Source of the DNA: Nocardia crassostreae | GTDB lineage: Bacteria; Actinomycetota; Actinomycetes; Mycobacteriales; Mycobacteriaceae | Reading direction: 5' to 3' | NCBI RefSeq assembly: GCF_001613405.1 | Contig: NZ_BDCH01000036.1 | Span: forward strand, 1-64,000 | DNA length: 64,000 nucleotides | Part shown: positions 44,504 to 52,980 of the stretch, piece after piece | Layout: every line of letters starts with the position of its first letter | Position numbering within the stretch: position 1 is the first letter of the stretch | Made by a program: the position numbers and the translations under genes | The notes under the pieces: model-generated | What the model was told of the DNA's origin: nothing | What the model saw: the letters and a program-made list of their open reading frames with translations, nothing else | Databases searched by the model: none

Positions 44504-45487
44504 ATGGTCAAGCAGGATTTCGTTCTCGCCACCGCGTTCACCCCGCCGCCGTCGTTCGCCCGGGCGACCGAGCCCGATCGCGCGCCGCTGCGCGTGGGCC
44601 TGGTGCAGCACCGCTGGCTGCCCGATGCGGACGCACTGCGCGCCCAGCTCGACGCGGGCATCGCCCTCGCTGCGGCGCAGGGCGCCAAGGCGGTGTTCCT
44701 GCCGGAGCTGACGCTGTCGCGGTATCCGGGCGATGTGCGCGCGGGCGAGAACCCCGGCGCGAACGCCGAGGATCTGCTGACCGGGCCGACCTTCACCTTC
44801 GCGGCCGAGGCGGCCCGCCGCCACGGGGTCCTGGTGCACGCCTCGCTCTACGAGCGCGCCGAGGCCGCGGACGGACTGGTCTTCAACACCGCCATCCTGG
44901 TCGCGCCGGACGGCGAATTGCTCGGGCGCACACGGAAACTGCACATTCCGATCAGTGACGGCTACTACGAGGACACCTACTTCCGCGCCGGTCCGCCGGA
45001 GAACGCCTACCCGGTGTACCGCCCGGCCGCCCTCGACGGCGCCGCGCTCGGCCTGCCGACCTGCTGGGATCAGTGGTTCCCGGAGCTGGCGCGGGCGTAC
45101 TCGCTGGGCGGGGCGGAAATCCTGGTCTACCCCACCGCGATCGGTTCCGAACCGTCCTTCCCAGCCTTCGACACCCAGCGGCTGTGGCAGCACGTGATCG
45201 TCGGCAATGGCATTACCGCGGGCACATTCATGGTGGTGCCCAACCGTTTCGGCGATGAGGGCAGCGTGAACTTCTACGGCTCCTCGTTCATCTCCGATCC
45301 ATACGGCCGGGTGCTGGTGCAGGCGCCGCGCGATGAGGCGGCGGTGCTGGTGGCCGATCTGGATCTGGCCCAGCGCGGCGACTGGCTGGACCTGTTCCCG
45401 TTCCTCACCACCCGCCGCCCCGACACCTACGCCGCGCTCACCGCGCCGGTGGCCGTGAACCAGCCGCACGGGGCGGTGACGTCGTGA
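44504..45487 (+). CDS. aguB: N-carbamoylputrescine amidohydrolase-type nitrilase
   Basis: The 327-residue carbon-nitrogen hydrolase has the Glu-Lys-Cys triad: Glu68 in FLPELTLS, Lys145 in TRKLHIP and Cys187 in LPTCWDQWFPE. The stretch CWDQWFPELAR and the TRKLHIPISDGYYEDTYF segment are typical of AguB, which releases putrescine from N-carbamoylputrescine. Its stop overlaps the agmatine deiminase start (GTGA), giving an aguB-aguA operon. The paired dyads upstream imply control by the operon's TetR. The start could also lie a few codons downstream, since the first ~30 residues precede the family core. Confidence 0.88.
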   Translation: MVKQDFVLATAFTPPPSFARATEPDRAPLRVGLVQHRWLPDADALRAQLDAGIALAAAQGAKAVFLPELTLSRYPGDVRAGENPGANAEDLLTGPTFTFAAEAARRHGVLVHASLYERAEAADGLVFNTAILVAPDGELLGRTRKLHIPISDGYYEDTYFRAGPPENAYPVYRPAALDGAALGLPTCWDQWFPELARAYSLGGAEILVYPTAIGSEPSFPAFDTQRLWQHVIVGNGITAGTFMVVPNRFGDEGSVNFYGSSFISDPYGRVLVQAPRDEAAVLVADLDLAQRGDWLDLFPFLTTRRPDTYAALTAPVAVNQPHGAVTS

Positions 45488-46511
45488 CCTGGCGCATGCC
45501 CGCGGAAACCGCTCCGCAGGAACGGATCTGGATGGCGTTCCCGCCGGTGGGAGCGACCGCCTTCAACGATGCCGAGTCGGTGCACAATGCGCGCACCGCC
45601 TGGTCGGCGGTGGCGCACGCCGTGCTCGACTTCGAGCCGGTCACCATGGTGGTCGATCCGGCCGATCGCGAAGCGGCGCGCAAGTATCTGTCGGCGTCCA
45701 TCGAGGTGGTGGAGGCACCGCTCGACGATGCCTGGATGCGCGATATCGGGCCGACCTTCGTGCTGGACGAGGCCGGGCGGCTCGGCGCGATCGACTGGGT
45801 GTTCAACGGCTGGGGCGCACAGGAATGGGCGAGCTGGGAGCGCGATCAGCACATCGGCGCGACCGTGGCGCGGCTGGCGGGAGCGGAGATCATTGATTCC
45901 GCGCTCGTGAACGAGGGCGGCGGCATTCAGGTCGACGGGCTTGGCACGGTGCTGGTCACCGAGACGGTGCAGCTCGATCCCGGCCGCAATCCGGGGCTCG
46001 ACAAGGCCGCGGTGGAGGCCGAGCTGAAGCGCGCTCTCGGTGTGTCGCACGTGATCTGGCTGCCGCGCGGACTCGTCCGCGACAGCGAGCGCTTCGGCAC
46101 GCGCGGACACGTGTGGACATCGTCGCCGCCATTCCCGCGCCCGGGAAACTGCTGGTGCACACGCAGAACGATGCCTCCCATCCGGATGCCGCCGTGACCG
46201 CCGACATCATCGCCGGGCTGCGTGAGACACAGGACGTGCTCGGCAATACCTGGGACATCACGGAAGTGCCCGCACCGCAGGTGCTGCGCGACGAGGAGGG
46301 CTGGGTCGACTACAGCTACATCAACCATCTCGTCGTCAACGACGGCGTGATCGCGTGTAGCTTCGACGATCCCGCCGACGCCAAGGCCCGCGACATGCTC
46401 GCCGAGGCGTACCCGGGGCGCACGGTGGTCTCGGTCGACGCGCGGGAGATCTTCGCGCGCGGCGGCGGCATCCACTGCATCACCCAGCAGCAACCCGCTG
46501 CGTTAGGCTGA
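45484..46511 (+). pseudogene. aguA: Agmatine deiminase, frameshifted
   Basis: Two frames join to a full agmatine deiminase of ~342 residues. From GTG 45484 come MPAETAPQERIWMAFPP, DDAWMRDIGPTFV, FNGWGAQ, and the distal FGTRGHV. After a shift near 46112, DIVAAIPAPGKLLVHTQND continues with SYINHLVVNDGVI and ends with the catalytic-Cys motif GGGIHCITQQQP. Two extra bases in CACGTGTGGACATC explain the break. The enzyme converts agmatine to N-carbamoylputrescine. Without correction the Cys is lost and the polyamine route is blocked. Confidence 0.85.
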
Positions 46512-46545
46512 CCGCAGCTTTGCGAACGGACGAAGGAGTTGTGGC

Positions 46546-47151
46546 ATGACGAGCCGGCGGGAAGCGATCCTGCAGGCCAGTGCCACAGCGATCGCCCAGC
46601 GAGGAGTGCGCGGCCTGCGGGTCAGCGATGTGGCCGAGGTGGCCGGGGTCTCCCCCGGCCTCCTCTACTACCACTTCAAGGATCGCGGCGGCCTGCTCGC
46701 CGCGGCCTTGACCTATATCAACGACCGCGCCCGCGCCTATCGCGTCGCCTAGGACCACTCCGAGTCCCCGCGTGAGCGCCTCATCAACCAGATGCTCGGC
46801 GAAATCCAGGACAACCCGGAAGTCCGCGAGATCTCCCTGGCCTGGAACGAATTACGCGCCTGCGCCGTCTACGAGGACGTCGTCCGCGAACCACTGGCCC
46901 GCACCTCCCGACACTGGGACGGCGAGATCGCCGACGCCATCCGGGTGGCGCAGGCCCTCGGCGAGATCGCCGACACCGTCGATGCGGAGGATGCGGGCAT
47001 TACGGCCACCGCCCTCACCGAGGGGCTCTCCTCGCGCTGGCTGTGCGGCGAACTGAGCACCGACAAGGCCCGCGACCACCTGCGAAAGGCCTTGGAAGCA
47101 TTGCTCCCCCAACCCACCCAAGCCGCGCGGCGCACCGCCGCCCGCGGCTGA
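46546..47151 (+). pseudogene. TetR regulator of the agu operon, in-frame TAG at codon 69
   Basis: ATG 46546 follows GAAGGAG and encodes a normal TetR DNA-binding domain (VRGLRVSDVAEVAGVSPGLLYYHFKDRGGLL). A TAG at 46750-46752 comes after RAYRVA, then the same frame continues with a complete helical ligand domain (SPRERLINQMLGEIQD, ISLAWNELRACAVYEDVVREPL, EGLSSRWLCGELS) to 47151. The product would otherwise be 201 residues. Its position at the end of the agu operon suggests it binds the ACTGAnnnnTCAGT operators upstream and senses agmatine or a polyamine. Truncation after the HTH would remove ligand response and dimerisation. Confidence 0.8.
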
Positions 47152-47178
47152 TGGCCGGTTCATTGCCGGGGGCCGCGC

Positions 47179-48162
47179 TCAGGCCACCCTCGTCTGGAGT
47201 TGGCGGGCGTGTTCGGCCAGCCGCATCGCGTCCGGTCCGCTGATCTGCCGGTTGATCGCATCGGCGAACGGCCGGAAGGTGAAGGCCAGCATGGCCGGGC
47301 GGGTCAGGCGCAGCGACAGCGTCAGCAGGGGATCCAGGAAGGCCGGGACGCCGAGGTTGCGGCGGGCGGGGCGCGGGATCACCGCGACCAGCTGCGGGAA
47401 AATCAAGGCCGCCAGCAGTATCGGGCCGAACTCGCGCAGTTGTGCGGGTGAGAAGCCGCGCGCCATGGCCAGGAAGGGCGCGACCACAAGGTCGGGGCCG
47501 AAGCGGTCGATCACGCCGAAGCGGTCGGCGATGCCCGCGTAGTATTCGGCGACCCCGGCACAGGTCGTCGGGATTTCCTCCGGTCGCGCACCCATGAGGA
47601 GGCCAAAGTGCTTGGCCTCCAACCAGAATCGGTCGCGCTCGTCGAGTGGCAGGCGGTGCGGCGGGCGCAGACCCTCGAAGGCCAGGTTCTCGTAGACGAG
47701 CAGCGCCGCCTGCATGATCGTGACGTGGGCGAACAGCACCAGTTCCGCGCCCTGGGCGGCGTACGGTTCCCCGGTGCCGGGAATGGTTCCGGTCATCGTC
47801 CGGTGGTAGCGCCGCAGGTGTGCGGCCATGCGGTCGGCGGTTGCCTTGTCGCCCAGAATGATCGGGACCGGGACGCCGACCGTGCGCTGGGCGCGGCGGA
47901 CCACTTCGATCGGGCTCATGCGGCGCTGGCTGCGGCCCTGCACGGCGAGCGGATCGTGGTCGAGAATGACCGCCTGCAAGGGAATGTGGGTCAGCTCCAG
48001 CATGGCCGTCACCGGAGCCAGATAGGGCGCGACCACCGGGTGCAGCAGCACCCGCCAGACCTGGGAGCCCGGGCCGAAATACCCGTAGTCGTGTGAATCC
48101 TCGAATCCGGCCGGAGTGGGCGCGGGGCCGCGCCGCCAGATGCGGACATCCTGATTCGCCAT
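47179..48162 (-). CDS. DUF2236 (MpaB-like) oxygenase family protein
   Basis: The 327-residue protein belongs to the DUF2236/MpaB-like family: an N-terminal YFGPGSQVWRVLLHPVVAPYLAP segment, AHLRRYHRTMTGTIPGTGEPYAAQGAELVLFAHVTIMQAAL with conserved His, and a helical C-terminus. The family is thought to be heme- or metal-dependent; latex-clearing protein is a distant relative. It is divergent from the TetR gene at 48266 across a region with overlapping dyads, so it is probably that regulator's target. Confidence 0.85.
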   Translation of the reverse strand: MANQDVRIWRRGPAPTPAGFEDSHDYGYFGPGSQVWRVLLHPVVAPYLAPVTAMLELTHIPLQAVILDHDPLAVQGRSQRRMSPIEVVRRAQRTVGVPVPIILGDKATADRMAAHLRRYHRTMTGTIPGTGEPYAAQGAELVLFAHVTIMQAALLVYENLAFEGLRPPHRLPLDERDRFWLEAKHFGLLMGARPEEIPTTCAGVAEYYAGIADRFGVIDRFGPDLVVAPFLAMARGFSPAQLREFGPILLAALIFPQLVAVIPRPARRNLGVPAFLDPLLTLSLRLTRPAMLAFTFRPFADAINRQISGPDAMRLAEHARQLQTRVA

Positions 48163-48222
48163 GAAAGATCACCTCGTCGTGTTCCATATCGGCTATGCGG
48201 CAAGCGTATTGATCAGTCGTGA

Positions 48223-48245
48223 GACTTCACAAGTCGGGTGACTTG
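48223..48245. promoter_or_regulatory. Overlapping operators, DUF2236 gene / TetR
   Basis: Two inverted repeats share one arm: GACTT (48223-48227) with AAGTC (48231-48235), and CAAGTC (48230-48235) with GACTTG (48240-48245). They lie between the divergent starts at 48162 and 48266 and are good candidates for TetR dimer sites. Confidence 0.65.
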
Positions 48246-48265
48246 TTCGTATTCGGACCGGTATC

Positions 48266-48913
48266 GTGGGCAACGTGCCGGTCTCCACGGGAAAAACCAA
48301 ACGCAGCCGGGCCGACCAGCGGGAGGACACCCGCACCGCCATTCTCGACGCCACCGTGGCCAGCCTCGTCGAACACGGGCACGCCGCCACCTCGACCCGC
48401 GGCGTGGCCGAGCTGGCCGGGCTGAGTCAGGGTGCGGTGCAGCACTATTACCCGACGCGCGCGGCCCTGCTGGACGCGGCCATCCGGCGGCTGGCCGATC
48501 AGACGGCGCAGGCGGTGGTCGAAACCCATTCCGGCATTACGGGATCCGAGCGCGAACAGGTGGCCGAACTGATCGACTCGCTCTGGGCGCTGGCGCAGGC
48601 GGCTCCGGTCAGCGTGGGGTTCGAATTCCTCACCGCCGCCCGCACCGATCCGGAAATGGCCACCACCGTGGCCGATCTCGTCGCGCACATCGAGGCGACC
48701 GTGTTCTCGGTGGCGCGTCAGGTCCTGGGTGAGCTCGCCGACCGTCCGGGCGCGCGGGATTGGATGCGCATTACGCTCATTACCGTGGCGGGCATTCTGC
48801 TGACCACCTCGGTGCCCGCGGCATCCAGGCTGGTCCCGGAGTGGAGTACGGTGCGCAACCACATCATGGCCAGCTTCGATATCTGGCGCGGCGGGCTGCC
48901 GCAGGACCGCTGA
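48266..48913 (+). CDS. TetR/AcrR family transcriptional regulator
   Basis: The 215-residue regulator starts at GTG and has a basic N-terminus. The HTH lies at about residues 20-65: TRTAILDATVASLVEHGHAATSTRGVAELAGLSQGAVQHYYPTRAALLDAA. The C-terminal domain is helical with an ETHSG segment and a terminal WRGGLPQ tail. It is divergent from the DUF2236 oxygenase and probably represses it. The CurA-like reductase starts 86 nt after its stop on the same strand, so it may share the transcript. Confidence 0.88.
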   Translation: MGNVPVSTGKTKRSRADQREDTRTAILDATVASLVEHGHAATSTRGVAELAGLSQGAVQHYYPTRAALLDAAIRRLADQTAQAVVETHSGITGSEREQVAELIDSLWALAQAAPVSVGFEFLTAARTDPEMATTVADLVAHIEATVFSVARQVLGELADRPGARDWMRITLITVAGILLTTSVPAASRLVPEWSTVRNHIMASFDIWRGGLPQDR

Positions 48914-48999
48914 CCGGGACACGCCCGGCGAAACCCGGCGTTTCGGGCCCACCTCTGGCCGAGAATGGGGCGGTCGCCCATCGAAAGGTCGTGCCGCCG

Positions 49000-50013
49000 A
49001 TGAAGAGCACCCGGATCGTCCTGGCCTCCCGCCCGACCGGCATGCCGGAGCAGGAGAACTTCCGCACCGAGACGGTGGAACTGCCGCCGCCGGGGCCGGG
49101 TGAGGCGCTGCTGCAGACGTTGTACCTGTCGCTGGATCCCTATATGCGCGGCCGGATGAGCGATGCGCCCTCGTATGCGCCGCCGGTCGAGATCGACGAG
49201 ACCATGTACGGTGCGACGGTCTCCCGGGTGCTCGAATCCGAGGATCCCGCACTGCGACCCGGCGATATCGTGCTCGGGTACGGCGGCTGGCAGACCCATT
49301 CGGTCGAGAAGACGCAGTACCTGCGCCAGGTGGATCCCGCGGTCGCGCCGATCAGTACCTCGCTGGGGGTGCTCGGTATGCCGGGCTTCACGGCGTACTC
49401 CGGGCTGCTCACCATCGGCCGCCCGCAACCGGGTGAGACCGTGGTCGTGGCGGCCGCGACCGGACCGGTCGGCGCGACCGTCGGCCAGATCGCCAAGATC
49501 AAGGGCGCTCGCGCGGTCGGCATCGCGGGCGGGCCGCAGAAGGTCGCGCTGCTGCGCGAAAAGTTCGGATTCGATGCCGCCATCGACCACAAGGCGCACG
49601 ATTTCGTCGATCAACTGGCCGCCGCGACGCCGGACGGCATCGACGTCTACTTCGAGAACGTCGGCGGGGCGGTACTCGACGCCGTGCTGCCGCGCCTCAA
49701 CAAGTTCGCGCGAATCCCGGTGTGCGGGTTGATCTCCGGCTACAACGCCACCGAGCTGCCGCCCGGACCGGATCGCATGGGGCTGCTCATGGGTCTGATT
49801 CTGCGCAAGAGCCTGACGCTGCGCGGATTCATCCAGACCGAATTCCTCGGCCAGTTCAGCGAGTTCCATCCCGACGCCACCGGCTGGCTGACCGATGGCC
49901 GTCTGACCTATCTGGAGGATGTCGTCGACGGCCTGGATCAGGCCGTCGACGCCTTCCGCGGACTGCTCACCGGGAAGAATCTCGGCAAGCTCGTCATCAA
50001 GGTGTCGGACTAG
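49000..50013 (+). CDS. NADP-dependent medium-chain reductase (CurA/leukotriene-B4 dehydrogenase-like)
   Basis: The 337-residue MDR-superfamily protein has no zinc ligands. Landmarks are LYLSLDPYMRGRMSD near residue 45, GMPGFTAYSGLLTIGRPQPGETVVVAAATGPVGATVGQIAKIKG for NADPH binding, and a terminal GKNLGKLVIKV. These place it with double-bond reductases acting on enones. The ATG at 49000 was chosen by alignment; GTG 48991 is possible. Its TAG stop shares the CTAG tetranucleotide with the stop of the convergent lipoprotein gene. Confidence 0.9.
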   Translation: MKSTRIVLASRPTGMPEQENFRTETVELPPPGPGEALLQTLYLSLDPYMRGRMSDAPSYAPPVEIDETMYGATVSRVLESEDPALRPGDIVLGYGGWQTHSVEKTQYLRQVDPAVAPISTSLGVLGMPGFTAYSGLLTIGRPQPGETVVVAAATGPVGATVGQIAKIKGARAVGIAGGPQKVALLREKFGFDAAIDHKAHDFVDQLAAATPDGIDVYFENVGGAVLDAVLPRLNKFARIPVCGLISGYNATELPPGPDRMGLLMGLILRKSLTLRGFIQTEFLGQFSEFHPDATGWLTDGRLTYLEDVVDGLDQAVDAFRGLLTGKNLGKLVIKVSD

Positions 50014-51026
50014 GACTTCGGCAGTTCCACGCCAGTCGCCTTGGCCACATCGGCGAGCATCTGGCCCGCGGCCTGCACGCCGATGCCCGACATCCAGGTC
50101 TCGTCCGGAACCTCGATGACCGCATTGTTCTTCACCGCGCGCAGGTCCTTCCAGACCGGGCTGGTGGTGACGGCGTTCTTCTCGGTCTTGCCCGGATCGT
50201 CGATGGTGGCAACGAAGATGATGTCGGCATCGGCCTGATCGATCTGCTCGGCGCTGACCTCGGTCATGATCTTCTTCGGATCCGTGGAGATCTGCGAGGC
50301 CGGGCGGGCCAGGCCGATATCGCCGAGCACCACGCCGCTGAAGGAATTGCTCTGGTAGAGCCGGGTGGGACCGGCCAGGAAACGGATCACCGAGACGGTG
50401 GGCAGGGCGCCGTTGTTCTTGGTCTTGATGGCCTCGCCCAGCGCGCGGGCGCGGGCCTCGTAGGCGCTCAGGGCGTCGGCGGCCTGCTGGTCCAGGCCGA
50501 GGGCCTTACCGTGCACGGCGAGATTGGCTTTCCACGGGCCGCCGGTGGTTTCGGTGAAGACGGTCGGCGCGATACCGGAGAGCTTGTCGTAGATCTTGTC
50601 GTGGCGGACCTTCGAGGACAGGATCAGATCCGGCTTCAGCGAGGCGATGCGCTCCAGATTCGGCTCCAGCAGCGGGCCGACATCGGTGACGCCGTCGAGC
50701 TTGGCGGCCAGGTATTCCGGGAAGCCGCCCTTGGTCTTGGTGTGTGGGATGACCGCGCCGACCGGCTTGATGCCGAGCAGCGTGGTCGAATCCAGTTCGG
50801 CGGTGTCCAGCACGACGACGCGCTGCGGCGCCTTGGGGATGGTCACCTGGCCCATCACGGTGTCGAGGGTGCGCGGGAAGCTGGCCGAATCCGCCGCCGA
50901 CACCGGCGAATCGCTGGTGGTGGAACCGTTTCCGCAGGCCGCGAGGCCGGACATGCCGATGGCTGCCGCGCAGATCGCGGCGGTGACGCGGGCGAATCCG
51001 CGCATGCGGAATCGTCGTGTGGACAT
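50010..51026 (-). CDS. Iron-siderophore ABC transporter substrate-binding lipoprotein
   Basis: The 338-residue FecB/FepB-type (cluster A-II) binding protein has a signal peptide ending in LAAC with Cys31 lipidated. The mature part has KAPQRVVVLDTAELDSTTLLGIKPVGAV, the helical backbone segment LLEPNLERIASLKPDLILSS, and a C-terminal WMSGIGVQAAGQMLADV. It captures ferric siderophore outside the membrane and hands it to the two permeases encoded upstream. It is the last gene of the four-gene operon, 38 nt after the ATPase. Confidence 0.92.
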   Translation of the reverse strand: MSTRRFRMRGFARVTAAICAAAIGMSGLAACGNGSTTSDSPVSAADSASFPRTLDTVMGQVTIPKAPQRVVVLDTAELDSTTLLGIKPVGAVIPHTKTKGGFPEYLAAKLDGVTDVGPLLEPNLERIASLKPDLILSSKVRHDKIYDKLSGIAPTVFTETTGGPWKANLAVHGKALGLDQQAADALSAYEARARALGEAIKTKNNGALPTVSVIRFLAGPTRLYQSNSFSGVVLGDIGLARPASQISTDPKKIMTEVSAEQIDQADADIIFVATIDDPGKTEKNAVTTSPVWKDLRAVKNNAVIEVPDETWMSGIGVQAAGQMLADVAKATGVELPKS

Positions 51027-51064
51027 GATCGTCCTCATTTCTCGTTGGGGTGTGACGTTCGGGA

Positions 51065-51892
51065 TCAGGCCGGGGCGGCGCTGAAGTCTGGTTTGTTGTG
51101 GCGGGCGGCGCGGCTGCGCGGAACGACCAGCGGGGTACCGGTTTCCGGATCCGGGATCACCCGGCAGTCGACGCCGAAGACGGTGCGCACGAGTTCGGCG
51201 TCGAGCCCCTCGGCGGGCGCGCCCGCGGCGGCGAGGCGGCCGTCGTGCAATACCACCAGGTGATCGGCGTAGCGGGCCGCCTGCCCGAGATCGTGCAGCA
51301 CCATGATGACGGTGCGGCCCGCCTCGGCGTGCAGCTCCGAGACCAGGTCCAGCACATCGAGTTGATGGCGCAGATCGAGGAAGGTAGTCGGCTCGTCGAG
51401 CAGCAGCAGATCGGTGTCCTGCGCCAGCGCCAATGCGATCCAGGCGCGTTGGCGCTGACCGCCCGAGAGCTGGTCCACCTGCTGATCGCGCAGGCCGTCG
51501 GTTCCGTTGCGGCGCAAGGCATCCTCGACGGCCGCCTGATCGGATTCCGACCACGGGCGCAGCATGCGCTGATGCGGATAGCGACCCAGCCGTACCAGTG
51601 CTTCGACCGTAATGGCCTCGGGCGTAATGGGTTGCTGCGGAAGCAATCCCAGGCGCAGGGCGAGCGCGCGCGCCGACATGCGGTGCAGGTCCGCACCATC
51701 GAGGGTCACCGCGCCGCCGGACGGGCGCAGCAGCCGCGACAGGGCGCGCAGCAGGGTCGATTTGCCGCAGGCATTGGGGCCGACAATGGCGGTGACCGCA
51801 CCACCGGGCAGCGTCAGGTCCAGGCCGTCGATAATCGCCCGGTCGCCGTAGCGCAGCGCCAGATCCTTTGTGGCCAGCACATTCTCGCTCAC
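51065..51892 (-). CDS. Iron-siderophore ABC transporter ATPase (FepC/FhuC-like)
   Basis: The 275-residue ATPase has Walker A GPNACGKST (residues 38-46), the Q-loop segment LLPQQPITPEAITV, signature LSGGQRQRAW, Walker B DLLLLDEPTTFLDL and the switch His in VLHDLGQAARYADHLVVL. DEPTTFLD is typical of siderophore importers. The GTG start overlaps the upstream permease stop by 4 nt. It powers uptake through the FecCD-type permeases. Confidence 0.95.
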   Translation of the reverse strand: MSENVLATKDLALRYGDRAIIDGLDLTLPGGAVTAIVGPNACGKSTLLRALSRLLRPSGGAVTLDGADLHRMSARALALRLGLLPQQPITPEAITVEALVRLGRYPHQRMLRPWSESDQAAVEDALRRNGTDGLRDQQVDQLSGGQRQRAWIALALAQDTDLLLLDEPTTFLDLRHQLDVLDLVSELHAEAGRTVIMVLHDLGQAARYADHLVVLHDGRLAAAGAPAEGLDAELVRTVFGVDCRVIPDPETGTPLVVPRSRAARHNKPDFSAAPA

Positions 51893-52980
51893 GATGTCCT
51901 CCGATGGGCCGGGCCGCTCTCGCGCAGCATGAGATACAGCAGCCACGGCGCTCCGACCGTGGCGGTGACGACGCCCACCGGCACTCCACCGGGCAGCACG
52001 TGCTGGGCCAGTTGATCGCAGCCGACCAGCAGGGTCGCGCCCGCCAGCCCGGTGACGACCATGGTGGCGGCGGTGGGCGGGCCGACCAGCATGCGCACCA
52101 GCTGCGGAACCGCCAAGGCCACGAAGGCGATCGGGCCGGTGAGCGCCGCCGCCAGGGAGGCCAGCACCACGGCGGTCACCAGCAGCCGCAACCGGGCCTT
52201 GGGCGCGGAAATGCCGAGCACGCCCGCGGATTCGTCGCCGAGATCGAGCGCGGCGAGCGTCCGGTATTGCAGGAACAGCAGGGCGATCACCACCACGCAG
52301 GCGATGGCCGCGCCCGTCACCTCGGTCCAGGTGCGGCCGTAGAGCGAGCCGGTGGTCCATTGTTTGGCCGAGCTGGCCAGTTCCGCGGGGAAACGCACGA
52401 CGAAAAGGTTGACCGCGGCCTGCAATCCGGTCTGGACCGCGAGTCCCACCACGATCAGGCGGGTCAAGGGCAGTCCGGCCCGGCCGAGCCCGCCGAGCAG
52501 GGCCGCGGCGAGCAGGCCGCCGCCGAATGCGCCCAACGGAATCAGGGTCTGGCCCGCTCCGAGGGCCAGAATCGCCACCGCGCCCACGGAGGAGCCGCCG
52601 GTGACGCCGATGAGATCCGGGGAGGCCAAGGGATTGCGCAGCAGCCGTTGCAGGACAGCCCCGGACACCGCCAAGGCGGCACCGGCCAGCACACCGGCCG
52701 CCAGCCGGGGCATGCGGAACTCCCGGACCACGAAAATGTCTCCGGCGTCGCCGAATCCGACCGCGGCGCGCAGGGCGGTGGCGACCGGCATGGCCATCTC
52801 ACCGGAGGTCAGGGCAATCGTCGTGAGGATCGCCAGGGCCGCGGTGCACAGCACGCCGAGCAGTGCGGTGCGCCGCCGCCGGGCGGCCGTCGTCGGAGCG
52901 GTCTTGCGCTGCTTCGAATCTCCCGTGCCGCGCGACGGTTTCCACGGGCGGCCGCGCTCGACGGTGGCGAGATCGCTCAT
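51889..52980 (-). CDS. FecCD-family iron-siderophore permease (second subunit)
   Basis: The 363-residue permease has a basic ~35-residue cytoplasmic N-terminus and about nine to ten helices. It carries the FecCD landmarks REFRMPRLAAGVLAGAALAVSGAVLQRLLRNPLASPDLIGVTGGSSVGAV and GPIAFVALAVPQLVRMLVG. It pairs with the permease at 52977 to form the channel. The overlaps with both neighbours are 4 nt. Confidence 0.93.
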   Translation of the reverse strand: MSDLATVERGRPWKPSRGTGDSKQRKTAPTTAARRRRTALLGVLCTAALAILTTIALTSGEMAMPVATALRAAVGFGDAGDIFVVREFRMPRLAAGVLAGAALAVSGAVLQRLLRNPLASPDLIGVTGGSSVGAVAILALGAGQTLIPLGAFGGGLLAAALLGGLGRAGLPLTRLIVVGLAVQTGLQAAVNLFVVRFPAELASSAKQWTTGSLYGRTWTEVTGAAIACVVVIALLFLQYRTLAALDLGDESAGVLGISAPKARLRLLVTAVVLASLAAALTGPIAFVALAVPQLVRMLVGPPTAATMVVTGLAGATLLVGCDQLAQHVLPGGVPVGVVTATVGAPWLLYLMLRESGPAHRRTS

